DNA of 9,709 nt, taken from assembly GCA_026400425.1 (NCBI GenBank), contig JAPLPC010000447.1, positions 1-9,709 of the forward strand. The letters run 5' to 3'. Under the pieces are notes generated by a model that had not been told where the DNA came from, searched no databases, and saw only the letters and a program-made list of their open reading frames with translations. Made by a program: the position numbers and the translations under genes. The DNA comes from Hyphomicrobiales bacterium (GTDB taxonomy: Bacteria; Pseudomonadota; Alphaproteobacteria; Rhizobiales; Xanthobacteraceae). Within the stretch, counting starts at the first letter, position 1; each line of letters opens with the position of its first letter. Below are positions 1 through 6,785 of the stretch, one piece after another.

Positions 1-380
1 GTCGCCTGTGCGATCAGATCGAACGCGTCCCATGCCTTGAACGGGACATCCATCATGTGCGGGGCGGTGAGATAGGTCGAAGATCCGACGAGGCCCATCG
101 TGTAACCATCGGGCGCGCTGCGGGCCAGTTCGGCTGGCCCCAACTGCCCGGCGGCACCCGGGATGCTTTTGATGACGATCGTGACACCCAGGGTCTTTTC
201 GAGGCTCCGCGCCAGTGCGCGCGCTGTCAGCTCGGTCGAGGATCCCGGAGGAAAATTGTTGATGAGCGTGATTTCTTTGCGAGGCCAGTCGGTCGCTGCC
301 TTTGCAGAAACGATCGGAACGAAGCTGGAGCCCAACAGCGCGAGTAGTGTCGCAAGATATCGAAGGCGAATAATTCGCAT
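1..380 (-). CDS. Bug/TctC-family tripartite tricarboxylate transporter substrate-binding protein, N-terminal part (cut by window edge)
   Basis: Reading leftwards from an ATG at 380, the frame is open to the window edge (126 codons, C-terminal part missing). The product starts with a basic n-region (MRIIRLRY), a hydrophobic stretch and an A-x-A-like signal peptidase site near residue 28 (VSAKA). It continues with the DWPRKEITLINNFPPGSSTE region, a conserved core of loop residues (NIPGAAG-like 'SIPGAAGQLG'), and 'PDGYTMGLV'. These are hallmarks of Bug/TctC periplasmic binding proteins, which capture carboxylates or other small organic anions for TctAB-type permeases or for signalling. The start is supported by AGGGAG about 8 nt upstream and a promoter at 420-447. 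No permease gene is visible, so it may be an orphan binding protein. The substrate cannot be deduced. Confidence 0.88.
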   Translation of the reverse strand, partial: MRIIRLRYLATLLALLGSSFVPIVSAKAATDWPRKEITLINNFPPGSSTELTARALARSLEKTLGVTIVIKSIPGAAGQLGPAELARSAPDGYTMGLVGSSTYLTAPHMMDVPFKAWDAFDLIAQA

Positions 381-419
381 CCTGTGTCTCCCTGCTATCT
401 CTTTTTATTTGTTGCTTCG

Positions 420-447
420 AATGTAGGGCCGTCGTTGCGGCTGTCAA
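420..447 (-). promoter_or_regulatory. Sigma70-type promoter for the Bug-family gene
   Basis: On the minus strand a perfect -35 TTGACA (447-442) is followed by a 16-bp spacer and a -10 TACATT (425-420, four of six consensus bases). It lies about 40 nt upstream of the ATG at 380, leaving a short leader with a good ribosome binding site. Called by eye only. Confidence 0.5.
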
Positions 448-684
448 TGCGCGTCGGCTGCGTTACGATGTCCTTCTGTGTTGCATTGCATCGACACCCG
501 CGCGCGTGCTCGCCTGAACAATCCAATCTGCGCGCGCGGATACATCCACACCAAGAGCGCTCTCATTCAACGTGACTCGACGTTAGTGGTAAGCGCATTG
601 GGCCTGCGCGTCTCTGCGGGTTGCCGGCGCTGCGCATCCGGTCGATAAGCGTCGCCTGTGATCCCAAGCGAGCGCGCATCCGCC
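448..684. other. Intergenic region with no gene recognised
   Basis: Between the Bug promoter and the serine hydrolase start there is no convincing coding sequence. It contains GC-rich alternating CGCG stretches near 498-540. A GTG at 658 is in frame with the serine hydrolase, but the ATG at 685 is a better start. No clear promoter for the hydrolase was seen. Confidence 0.4.
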
Positions 685-1801
685 ATGACTGAGCACCTCT
701 ACGTCCCCGCCGCCAACGGCTGGGACGCCGTCGATCCCCGCGCCGCCGGCTATGCGCCGCAGCGGCTCGCCGCCGCCGTTGCCTTTGCGCAGGCCAATGA
801 GACGCCGTGGCCGCGGGGCTTCTATCACGAGGACGGGCGTTACGCGCCGAATGTGGACTGGAACGAGACCGGGCCGTGGAGCGCGGTGCTGGGGCCCGTG
901 CGCGAGCGCGGCGGGCCGGCGGGCATGGTGCTGCAAGGCGGCCGGCTGCTGGCGTCGTGGGGCGACATCGCGCGCGCGGATATGACGTTCTCCATCGCCA
1001 AGAGCTATCTCGCCACGCTGGCGGGGCTGGCGCTGGATGACGGGCTGATCGGCGATCTCGACGAGCCGGTGGCCACCCGCGTGCCGGGGCCGCTGTTTGC
1101 CGACGCGCACAACGCTGTCATCACCTGGCGTCAGCTGCTGCAGCAGACCAGCGAGTGGCGCGGCGAATTGTTCGGCAAGCCTGACCAGATCGATCACCAT
1201 CGCCTCGTCGCGCCGAATGCCGACAACAGCCGCAAGGGCGAATTGCGCGTGCTGCACGAGCCGGGCGCGTTCTATGAATATAACGACGTGCGCGTGAACC
1301 TGCTGTCGCTCAGCCTGCTGCATCTGTTCAAGCGGCCGCTGCCCGACGTGCTGCGCGAACGCATCATGGATCCGATCGGCGCCTCCGATCGGCGGCTATG
1401 ACAATTCGTGGGTCGAAATCGACGGCGTGCGGATGCAGTCGGTGCCGGGCGGCGGCCATTGGGGCGGCGGCATGTTCATCGGCGCCGACGACCATGCGCG
1501 GCTCGGCCTGCTGATGGCGCGCGGCGGCGTGTGGGGCGGGCGGCGGCTGCTGTCGCAGGCCTGGATCGATGCGATGTGGACGCCGTCATCGCTGCAGCCG
1601 AATTACGGTCTGCTGTGGTGGTTGAATCGCGGGCCGCATGCCAATGTCAGCGCGCCGGACACCGCCGTCTATGCGCTCGGCGCCGGCGGCAACATGATCT
1701 GGATCGATCGCGACGCCGACATGATCGCCGTGACCCGCTGGCTGCCGAGCGCCAAGGCGCCGGAATTCATCCGGCAGCTGATCGCGGCGCGGGGGGCATA
1801 A
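685..1801 (+). pseudogene. Serine hydrolase of the beta-lactamase/PBP fold, frameshifted
   Basis: Two overlapping-in-homology frames make one protein: frame 1 from the ATG at 685 to a TGA at 1399-1401, then the adjacent frame from about 1390 to a TAA at 1799-1801. The first part carries the nucleophile motif S-x-x-K (S103-I-A-K106, at 991-1002) and Y-N-D at residue 199 where Y-x-N is usual. The second part carries the GGGHWGGGMF glycine-rich segment and 'YALGAGGN', the place of the third (KTG-like) box. Relatives are exported or cytosolic esterases, amidases or transpeptidases; the substrate is unknown. The frame jump (+1) sits between 'DPIGASD' and 'GYDNSWVEI'. Relatives recalled from memory have about five more residues there (a W-rich strip), so an 11-nt deletion explains both the gap and the shift. 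As read, the product stops before the third motif and is probably inactive. A GTG at 658 is an alternative start. Confidence 0.8.
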
Positions 1802-1810
1802 AGCGAGATC

Positions 1811-1844
1811 GTGTCCCGGACGCGATGCAGCGCGCCCGGGGCAC
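1811..1844. terminator. Hairpin in the convergent gap, likely bidirectional terminator
   Basis: Outer arms GTGTCCCGG (1811-1819) and CCGGGGCAC (1836-1844) pair with one G-U. Inside, CGCG (1821-1824) pairs with CGCG (1831-1834) around a 6-nt loop, with one A/C mismatch between the stems. It fills the 43-nt gap between the hydrolase stop (1801) and the toxin stop (1845). No T-tract follows on either strand, so termination is inferred from position and stability. The sequence also resembles a degenerate copy of an intergenic palindrome common in Bradyrhizobium relatives. Confidence 0.5.
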
Positions 1845-2114
1845 CTACCGATAGACCTGACGGCGATGCCCGATGCGAACGACAAGTATGCGCAGAATGC
1901 GATCTTCGATGCTGGCGATGATGCGGTAGTCGCCCACGCGGTATTTCCAGAGATCCCCGAACGTATCGCCACGCAGTGCTTCGCCGATCGATCGCGGGTC
2001 GTTGAGGACCGCCACGCGGTCGTTCAGAAAACGCAGGATGCGTTGCGCTTCCGGGCGCCCGAGTTTGTCGAGCTCGCGACGCGCCTTGTCGCCGATCTCA
2101 ATCGTCCAGGCCAT
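1845..2114 (-). CDS. RelE/ParE-superfamily toxin
   Basis: An 89-residue basic protein with the layout of RelE-type mRNA interferases: an N-terminal beta strand (MAWTIEIGDKARRELDKL), two helices ending at 'LNDPRSIGEAL', then the beta-sheet core 'LWKYRVGDYRIIASIED' and a C-terminal 'ILVVRIGHRRQVYR'. The basic residues K57, R59, R64, R80, R84 and R85 and Y88 are placed as in RelE relatives, where such residues contact mRNA or act in cleavage in the ribosomal A site. The gene overlaps the antitoxin by 17 nt and has no strong ribosome binding site, which suggests translational coupling. It would be toxic alone and neutralised by the upstream partner. ParE-type gyrase inhibition is the main alternative, but 'VVRIGHRRQVY' favours the RelE side. 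The frame is complete. Confidence 0.88.
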   Translation of the reverse strand: MAWTIEIGDKARRELDKLGRPEAQRILRFLNDRVAVLNDPRSIGEALRGDTFGDLWKYRVGDYRIIASIEDRILRILVVRIGHRRQVYR

Positions 2115-2322
2115 TTTGCGCCATCAGCTCGGACAGCGGGATCGTCTTCTCGCGGCCAGCACGGATATCATCGACGCGCTGGCGGGCAAGATCTGCATCT
2201 TCGAGATCGCCGAGATGCTCGATGATGACCTCGCGCGCGTAATCGCTCTTGGAGCGGCCGGTGCGTTTGGCCAGCGCGTCGAGCCGTTGCTCGATGTCCG
2301 GGGGGAGTTGCACTTCCAGCAT
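2098..2322 (-). CDS. RelB/ribbon-helix-helix antitoxin of the toxin-antitoxin pair
   Basis: A 74-residue protein. Residues 1-40 (MLEVQLPPDIEQRLDALAKR, then TGRSKSDYAREVIIEHLGDL) form a ribbon-helix-helix DNA-binding domain: a short strand, then helix-turn-helix with the 'GRSKSDYAREVI' signature. Residues 41-74 are acidic and extended (LEDADLARQRVDD, IPLSELMAQNGLDD), typical of the segment that wraps and neutralises the toxin. The ATG at 2322 is chosen because AGGAG lies 7 nt upstream and the fold starts there. Upstream in-frame codons run into the palindromic repeat at 2399-2489 and are not part of the gene. It is promoter-proximal in the pair, as usual, and probably autoregulates the promoter at 2344-2372. 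Confidence 0.87.
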   Translation of the reverse strand: MLEVQLPPDIEQRLDALAKRTGRSKSDYAREVIIEHLGDLEDADLARQRVDDIRAGREKTIPLSELMAQNGLDD

Positions 2323-2343
2323 GACGCTCTCCTGAAGCAATGC

Positions 2344-2372
2344 ATGATAGCAGCTAGCGGAGAAGGCGGCAA
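2344..2372 (-). promoter_or_regulatory. Promoter of the toxin-antitoxin operon
   Basis: On the minus strand TTGCCG (2372-2367) is followed by a 17-bp spacer and TATCAT (2349-2344, five of six consensus bases). Transcription would start about 15 nt before the antitoxin ATG. The spacer and -10 contain short self-complementary stretches (GCTAGC, ATGCAT adjoining), which could be operator half-sites, but no clean repeat was defined. Confidence 0.5.
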
Positions 2373-2398
2373 ATATCGGATTGCCCGGCGCCACAATC

Positions 2399-2489
2399 CC
2401 GTCATTGCGAGGAGCGAAGCGACGCGGCAATCCAGTTCTTCACGCGAAAGAAGAAAGACTGGATTGCTTCGCTCTGCTCGCAATGACGG
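2399..2489. repeat. REP-like long palindromic repeat, family A
   Basis: The left arm begins CCGTCATTGCGAGGAGCGAAG and runs to CAATCCAG; the right arm is its imperfect inverse, ending CAATGACGG. The centre holds a short A/G-rich loop around 2443-2458. The two ends are perfect 9-nt inverses plus a longer imperfect stem. This matches, from memory, a dispersed intergenic palindrome of Bradyrhizobium/Rhodopseudomonas genomes. It could fold into a cruciform or RNA hairpin and may act as a terminator or mRNA end for the adjoining units. Spurious frames read through it (MPRRFAPRNDG-like peptides). Confidence 0.8.
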
Positions 2490-2491
2490 CT

Positions 2492-2529
2492 GAGAGACCT
2501 TCGAATCTTTTCAATCCGAAACGTCTCTC
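2492..2529 (-). terminator. Possible terminator hairpin downstream of the aminotransferase
   Basis: The arms GAGAGAC (2492-2498) and GTCTCTC (2523-2529) are perfect inverses, with an inner TTCG/CGAA pair and an AT-richer loop. The hairpin lies 12 nt beyond the aminotransferase stop. No T-run follows on the minus strand, so only position and symmetry support it. Confidence 0.33.
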
Positions 2530-2541
2530 GTCGTCGTCGTT

Positions 2542-3873
2542 TTACGCGACGCGCTTGATGGCGTCGCTGAGGATCGAGACGAGGTCGTCGATGTGGTTCT
2601 TCTCGACGGTCAAAGGCGGCGACATGGCGAAGGCATCGCCGCTCTGGCGCAGATAGAGGCCGCTGTTGAAGCAATCCACCATCACGTCATAGCCGCGGGC
2701 GCTCGGTGCGTCCTTGCGCGGGGCGAGTTCGACGGCGCCCATCAGGCCGCAATTGCGGATGTCGATGACGTTGGGCAGATCGCGCAGCGCATGCAGACTG
2801 TCGCGCCAGTATTCGGCCATCTTGCCGGCGCGGGTCAGCAGGCCTTCGTTCTTGTAGATGTCGAGGGTGGCGATGCCCGCGGCGCAGGCGACCGGATGCG
2901 CCGAATAGGTGTAGCCGTGGAACAGCTCGATCTGGCCTTCCGGGCCGTTCATCAGCGCGTCATAGACCTTGCGATGGGCGAACACGGCGCCGCAGGGCAC
3001 GGTGCCGTTGGTGATGCCCTTGGCGGTGGTCATGATGTCCGGCGTCACGCCGAAATACTGCGCGGCGAACGGCGCGCCGAGACGGCCGAATCCGGTGATG
3101 CCTTCGTCGAAGCTCTAGGGGGTGCCGTGCTTGGTGCAGAGTTCGCGCAGCCGCTGCAGATAGTTCTTCGGCGGCGGCAGCACGCCGGTCGAGCCGGGCA
3201 CCGGCTCGATGATCACGGCGGCGATGGTGTCGGCGCCATGCAGCGCGACCAGGCGCTCGACATCGTCGGCGAGTTCGGCGCCGTGCTCCGGCAGGTCCTT
3301 CGAGAAGGCATTGCGGGCGAGATCATGGGTGTGGCGGATATGATCGGTGCCCGGCAGTTGGGCCGAGGAGAAGGCGCGGCGGTTATTGACCATGCCGCCG
3401 ACCGAGGTGCCGCCGAAGCCGACGCCGTGATAGCCGCGCTCGCGGCCGATCAGGCGGGTGCGCGCGGCCTGGCCGTTGGCGCGGTGATAGGCCAGCGCGA
3501 TCTTCAGCGCGGTGTCGCCGGACTCCGAGCCCGAATTGGTGAAGAAGATGCGGTCGAGGCCTTCGGGCGCGATCTCGGCGAGGCGGTTGGCGAATTCGAA
3601 CGCCAGCGGATGGCCCATCTGGAAGGCCGGCGCGAAATCGAGGCTGGTGAGCTGCCTCTCGACGGCGCTGGCGATTTCGGTGCGGCCGTGGCCCGCATTG
3701 GTGCACCACAGGCCTGCCGAGCCGTCGAGCACCTTGCGGCCGTCTTCGGTGGTGTAATACATGCCCTTGGCCGATGCGAACATGCGCGGCGCCGCCTTGA
3801 ACTGGCGGTTGGCCGTGAACGGCATCCAGAACGTGTCGAGTTGCAGGCTGTTCGGAATCTGATGGACGGTCAC
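2542..3873 (-). pseudogene. Omega-amino acid (beta-alanine):pyruvate aminotransferase, class III, with in-frame amber stop
   Basis: From a GTG at 3873 (GGAG about 7 nt upstream) one frame gives 443 codons to a TAA at 2544-2542, the usual family length, interrupted only by TAG at 3117-3115 (codon 253). The fold-type I, class III signature is clear: 'FWMPFTANRQFKAAPR' near the start, 'TNSGSESGDTALKIA', 'GYHGVGFGGTSVGG', PLP lysine K285 in 'TTAKGITNGTVPCGA', 'FHGYTYSAHPVACAAG', and R409 in 'LYLRQSGD'. Such enzymes move the amino group of beta-alanine or other omega-amino acids and polyamine-derived amines to pyruvate. The stop lies in the cofactor motif: 'HGTP*SFDEG' where relatives have approximately 'HGTLLIFDEV'; the aspartate (D256) remains. 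Several codons there look altered while all flanking sequence is intact. As read, the product is a 252-residue fragment without the lysine. It may instead be a sequence error. Confidence 0.82.
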
Positions 3874-4043
3874 GGCGCGCTCCACTGACTGATGTCTAGA
3901 CGAGATGTCGGCTGATTTTCGCATCTGGATCATGTTCGTAACATTGCAACAAGTCCTTTTCTTGAGCGTCTCAAGCCATTGATCTTGCTGGCTGGATCTG
4001 GCCATATTTGCCCGATCCGCAACACCCTCAACAGGATTTGGAC
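3874..4043. promoter_or_regulatory. Divergent intergenic control region, aminotransferase / XRE regulator
   Basis: This 170-bp gap separates the divergent starts at 3873 (-) and 4044 (+). It is AT-richer than its surroundings. It contains the inverted repeat at 3961-3975 and a weak plus-strand promoter guess, TTGATC (3979-3984), 18 bp, CATATT (4003-4008). No clear minus-strand promoter was found. Confidence 0.45.
3961..3975. promoter_or_regulatory. Candidate operator: perfect inverted repeat CTTGAG-cgt-CTCAAG
   Basis: The 15-nt sequence CTTGAGCGTCTCAAG has two perfect 6-nt arms around a 3-nt centre. It lies between two divergent genes, just upstream of the weak regulator promoter, where an autoregulating XRE protein that also controls the aminotransferase would bind. 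The symmetry is seen; binding is inferred. Confidence 0.45.
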
Positions 4044-4592
4044 GTGAGCATCGATCTCGGCGAACGGCTGCGCTTCGTGCGCGGGCGCCACAAGCTGTCG
4101 CAACGCGAACTGGCCAAGCGCGCGGGCGTCACCAATTCGACGATCTCGCTGATCGAATCCAACCAGATGAATCCGTCGGTCGGCGCGCTGAAAAGAATTC
4201 TGGACGGCATTCCGATGGGGCTCGCGGAGTTCTTCGCCATCGAGCCGGACCGGCCGCGCAAGGCCTTCTACCGCGCCGACGAACTGACCGAGATCGGCAA
4301 GGGGCCGATCTCCTATCGCCAGGTCGGCGACAATCTGTTCGGCCGCAGCCTGCAGATCCTGAAGGAACGCTACGAGCCGGGCAGCGACACCGGCCGGGTG
4401 CCATTGGTGCATGACGGCGAGGAGGGCGGCATCGTGATCTCCGGCCGGCTCGAAGTCATCGTCGACGACGAGCGCCGCATCCTCGATCCCGGTGATGCCT
4501 ATTACTTCGAAAGCCGCCGCCCGCACCGGTTTCGCTGCGTCGGCGCCAAGCCCTGCGAAGTCATGAGCGCATGCACGCCGCCGTCGTTTTGA
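4044..4592 (+). CDS. XRE-family transcriptional regulator with C-terminal cupin domain (PuuR-like)
   Basis: A 182-residue protein. Residues about 3-60 are a Cro/C1-type helix-turn-helix (LGERLRFVRGRHKLSQRELA, then KRAGVTNSTISLIESNQMNPS). Residues about 105-180 are a cupin beta-barrel ('LVHDGEEGGIVISGRLEVIV', 'LDPGDAYYFESRRPHRF') that in relatives senses a small ligand. The fold matches PuuR-like repressors of polyamine or amino-acid catabolism. Divergence from an omega-aminotransferase fits control of that enzyme by an amine or its metabolite. The GTG at 4044 is chosen because AGGA lies 7 nt upstream and the domain starts there. A TTG at 4008 would add 12 residues with poor codon bias and would overlap the putative -10. 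The regulator is intact although its presumed target is interrupted. Confidence 0.88.
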   Translation: MSIDLGERLRFVRGRHKLSQRELAKRAGVTNSTISLIESNQMNPSVGALKRILDGIPMGLAEFFAIEPDRPRKAFYRADELTEIGKGPISYRQVGDNLFGRSLQILKERYEPGSDTGRVPLVHDGEEGGIVISGRLEVIVDDERRILDPGDAYYFESRRPHRFRCVGAKPCEVMSACTPPSF

Positions 4593-4602
4593 GCGGCGAC
4601 TG

Positions 4603-4630
4603 GAAGGGACAGCGTCGTCGCTGCCCCTTC
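4603..4630. terminator. Hairpin in the convergent gap, likely bidirectional terminator
   Basis: GAAGGGACAGCG (4603-4614) and CGCTGCCCCTTC (4619-4630) pair over 12 positions with one A/C mismatch around a TCGT tetraloop. It sits in the 50-nt gap between the stops of the XRE regulator (4592) and the SnoaL-like gene (4643). No T-tract follows on either side. Confidence 0.55.
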
Positions 4631-4642
4631 GTTGCGGTCACG

Positions 4643-5158
4643 TCACTTCGGGGCTGCAGCCGCGGTCACCGGTGCGGTGGGTTCGGGCATCGCCGACGAA
4701 TGATGGTGGGCGATCAGCCATTTGCCGTTGCGATAGACGTAATTGTAGCTGTAGCGCGCCGGCACGGTCACCTTCTCGCCGGGCAGCTTGCCGTCCAGCG
4801 TGAAGGTGTAGGTGCCGACATCGGTGGCGGTGTTGCAGCCGATCTTGATGGTGCGCGAATTGATCACCCCATGCGGGTGGCGCTCCAGGAAGTGGACGAA
4901 ATAGTCCTGGATCAGGGCGCGGTCGGTGCGCGGCGTGTTCGACACCGTGGGCAGCAGCACCGCGTCGTCGGCATAATTGTCCGTCACCTTGGCGGGATCG
5001 TGCGTATCCAGCGACGCATTCCAGCGGTCAAACAGGGCTTCGACCTGCTGCTGGTTGATGGTGGCGCATTCCATGCTCTCGGCATGGACGGCTGAACTGG
5101 CGAGCACGGTGAAAAGCGCAGCGCCGGCGATGCCGGGCGCCCGAAGAAAGGTCGTCAT
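4643..5158 (-). CDS. Exported SnoaL/SgcJ-EcaC-like (NTF2-fold) protein of unknown function
   Basis: A 171-residue protein with a signal peptide: MTTFLRAPG, a hydrophobic core, then a clear A-x-A site (AVHA|ES, after residue 26). The mature part has the cone-shaped NTF2-like pattern: a first helix 'VEALFDRWNASLDTHDPAKV', 'NYADDAVLLPTVSNTPRTDR', 'LIQDYFVHFLERHPHG', and final strands 'ARYSYNYVYRNGKWLIAHHH' and 'SSAMPEP'. This resembles the SgcJ/EcaC and CaMKII-association-domain group, whose bacterial members are mostly uncharacterised. The mature chain has two cysteines (C31, C108), which could form a disulfide in the periplasm. The tail after residue 160 is a low-complexity Ala/Pro segment. 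A GGGGGAC ribosome binding site precedes the ATG at 5158. It is a lone gene on this strand, 143 nt from the next. No ligand or reaction can be given. Confidence 0.82.
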   Translation of the reverse strand: MTTFLRAPGIAGAALFTVLASSAVHAESMECATINQQQVEALFDRWNASLDTHDPAKVTDNYADDAVLLPTVSNTPRTDRALIQDYFVHFLERHPHGVINSRTIKIGCNTATDVGTYTFTLDGKLPGEKVTVPARYSYNYVYRNGKWLIAHHHSSAMPEPTAPVTAAAAPK

Positions 5159-5301
5159 GGTAAGTCCCCCAAGCCACTGAGCTGGCCAGTGCGCTGATTA
5201 CCGCAGCGTCAATCGGCCGCGCCACGGAACTATGCATCCGTGAGACGGTGGATCAAGGCATTTCGCAATCTGAGGGCGAGTATCGTGGCGCGTCGAGGGT
5301 G

Positions 5302-6006
5302 CTACGAGGGATCGGCGTCCGGCCCGGCCATCGCGTCCAGCAGCGCTTGCGCCAAGCCCTTCTGCTCCGCCGGCAGGCCGCGTTGGCGAGCTGCCTGTTC
5401 GAGGGCAAAGGTCGCTTCCATATGGATGCGATAATGCGCGGCGTTCTGCTCGACGCCGGAGCCATCGGTGATATTGCCAAACACGACGGCATTGCGGCGC
5501 GCCACCGGGCGCGAGGTGAAGGCGCGGCATGACAGCGGGCGGACCTCATAGACGGTGCAGCGATCGTCGGCGCCAAGCAGCGGGCAGCGGTAGCGCAGTC
5601 TGGTCGGATCGGCGGCGTTGCTCGCTGCCGCCGCCGCGATCTGCAGCCGGCCGTGCAATGCGGTGCGCTGCTCCGCCGAAAAATGCGCTGCGATGTGATC
5701 CGCCATCATGCGCGCGATGCCGGGCGGCACCTGCACATAGAGATGACAGCAGGCCGCGCATCCGCTGCTGCAGGCAAGCTGCGGCTGGTTCGGGATATGC
5801 GCATAGACACCCGCGCTGGCGGCGCCCGCGAGATCGACGATGTCGCGGGCGGCTGCGGACAGGTCCGGCGCGCGCTCGCCGACGACACCGCAGGCCGCGC
5901 GCACATTGCCGAAGATGGCCTCATAGCGCCCGGACAGCGCGCGCATGAGATCGCCGACCTCGGCGATGTCGTCCGACACGAAAGCGATGGCGTCAGTTGC
6001 GCTCAT
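5302..6006 (-). CDS. YkgJ-family cysteine-cluster protein (putative metal-binding)
   Basis: A 234-residue protein with the seven-cysteine pattern of the YkgJ/CxxCxxCC family: C79-x3-C83-x2-C86-C87, then C141-x8-C150-x9-C160 within 'YRCPLLGADDRCTVYEVRP' and 'LSCRAF'. These cysteines are thought to bind zinc or an iron-sulfur cluster. The biological role is unknown in most members. The N-terminal 75 residues are helical and family-specific, and the last 40 are Ala-rich and helical. The ATG at 6006 (MSATDAIAF) is chosen. Upstream in-frame codons run into the repeat at 6097-6182, and no strong ribosome binding site is seen at either. No membrane segment or signal peptide is apparent, so it is probably cytosolic. 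It appears monocistronic. Confidence 0.85.
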   Translation of the reverse strand: MSATDAIAFVSDDIAEVGDLMRALSGRYEAIFGNVRAACGVVGERAPDLSAAARDIVDLAGAASAGVYAHIPNQPQLACSSGCAACCHLYVQVPPGIARMMADHIAAHFSAEQRTALHGRLQIAAAAASNAADPTRLRYRCPLLGADDRCTVYEVRPLSCRAFTSRPVARRNAVVFGNITDGSGVEQNAAHYRIHMEATFALEQAARQRGLPAEQKGLAQALLDAMAGPDADPS

Positions 6007-6096
6007 GGCAGCGGAATACGCCGCGAATCGCGCGATGGGTAGCCCGGAGACGGGGGCGAAGGTGTGTTTCGGATGGCCCGCGCGAAATGCTGGATC

Positions 6097-6182
6097 TGTA
6101 GGGTGGGCAAAGGCGCCCACCGTCATGCGCAGCGCTTGCGGAGGGACGGGTGGTGGGCACGCTGCGCTTTGCCCACCCTACA
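6097..6182. repeat. Palindromic repeat, family B, copy 1
   Basis: The outer arms TGTAGGGTGGGCAAAG (6097-6112) and CTTTGCCCACCCTACA (6167-6182) are perfect 16-nt inverses, with further inner symmetry (GCGCCCACC and GGTGGGCACGC). A second copy is at 9619-9700. The element lies between the divergently unrelated minus-strand genes TetR (stop 6201) and YkgJ (start 6006), and may act as a hairpin terminator for the TetR gene. Confidence 0.85.
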
Positions 6183-6200
6183 TGCCGCCCGGCTGATGCG

Positions 6201-6785
6201 TTACGCTCTCGTCTTGATGCGCGCCGGCTTGCCGGTCAGCGCGGCCAGCGCCACCGCCACGACGCGGTCGATAATGCCCTGCACGTCGTCCAGATCGCAC
6301 AGGCCATCCGACATCCGGGTCAGGCGCTCGGTATCGCGGATGGTCTGGTGCGCCAGGGCCAATGCGAAATGCAGCGCCCAGAAAATATCCGCGGGGTCGT
6401 GATCGGGCAAAGCGCGGCGCAGCGCGGCGGCGAAGCGCTTGAGATGATCGACCTCGCGGGTCTTGATCTTGCGGATCGGCGGCACCGACTCGATCGAGGC
6501 GCGGATCATGAAGCGCGCCGCGGTCGAGCCCTCGCGGTCGGGTCCGAGACAGCCGCGCAGGGTCGGGCCGACCAGCGCGCGGCGCTCGCGATTGGTGGCG
6601 ATACTGCGCGTCACGAACAATTCGGCGATCAACTCGTCCTTGGACCCGAAATGATAGTTCACCGCAGCGAGATTGACGTCGGCGGCGGCCACGATGTCGC
6701 GCATCGTCACGTCGGCAAAGCCGCGCTCGGCATAGAGCCGTTCGGCCGCGGTGATGATGGCGGTGCGGGTGCGATCGGCTGCCAT
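6201..6785 (-). CDS. TetR-family transcriptional regulator
   Basis: A 194-residue protein. Residues 6-52 are the TetR N-terminal DNA-binding domain: 'RTAIITAAERLYAERGFADV', then the helix-turn-helix 'TMRDIVAAADVNLAAVNYHF' and 'GSKDELI'. The 'VNLAAVNYHFGSK' recognition region is typical of the PsrA/CerR-like branch. The rest is the all-helical ligand and dimer domain; its 'FALALAHQTIRD' stretch lies in the probable dimer helices. The ATG at 6785 is chosen because the domain starts there; upstream in-frame codons to 6887 show no domain. The gene diverges from an acyl-CoA dehydrogenase and kinase pair over 319 nt that holds a PsrA-like tandem palindrome (6880-6908). It is therefore probably a repressor of that pair and of itself, relieved by an acyl-CoA or fatty acid. 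Confidence 0.88.
   Translation of the reverse strand: MAADRTRTAIITAAERLYAERGFADVTMRDIVAAADVNLAAVNYHFGSKDELIAELFVTRSIATNRERRALVGPTLRGCLGPDREGSTAARFMIRASIESVPPIRKIKTREVDHLKRFAAALRRALPDHDPADIFWALHFALALAHQTIRDTERLTRMSDGLCDLDDVQGIIDRVVAVALAALTGKPARIKTRA

Noticed and set aside
1380..1430. Programmed ribosomal frameshift in the serine hydrolase
   Set aside because: No slippery heptamer is present at the junction. Residues seem to be missing as well, which indicates a deletion.
2323..2430. N-terminal extension of the antitoxin to 2430
   Set aside because: It would read through the palindromic repeat. A strong ribosome binding site and the fold both start at 2322.
3115..3117. TAG in the aminotransferase as a recoded (pyrrolysine) codon
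   Set aside because: There is no sign of a Pyl system, the neighbouring residues are also abnormal, and this family has no recoded position.
2593..3888. A 431-codon plus-strand open frame opposite the aminotransferase
   Set aside because: The minus strand matches a class III aminotransferase over its full length. The plus frame is a codon-bias shadow rich in A, G, R and V.
5223..5242. CACGGA/TCCGTG hairpin downstream of the YkgJ-like gene
   Set aside because: A 6-bp stem with an 8-nt loop and no T-tract is too weak to call as a terminator.
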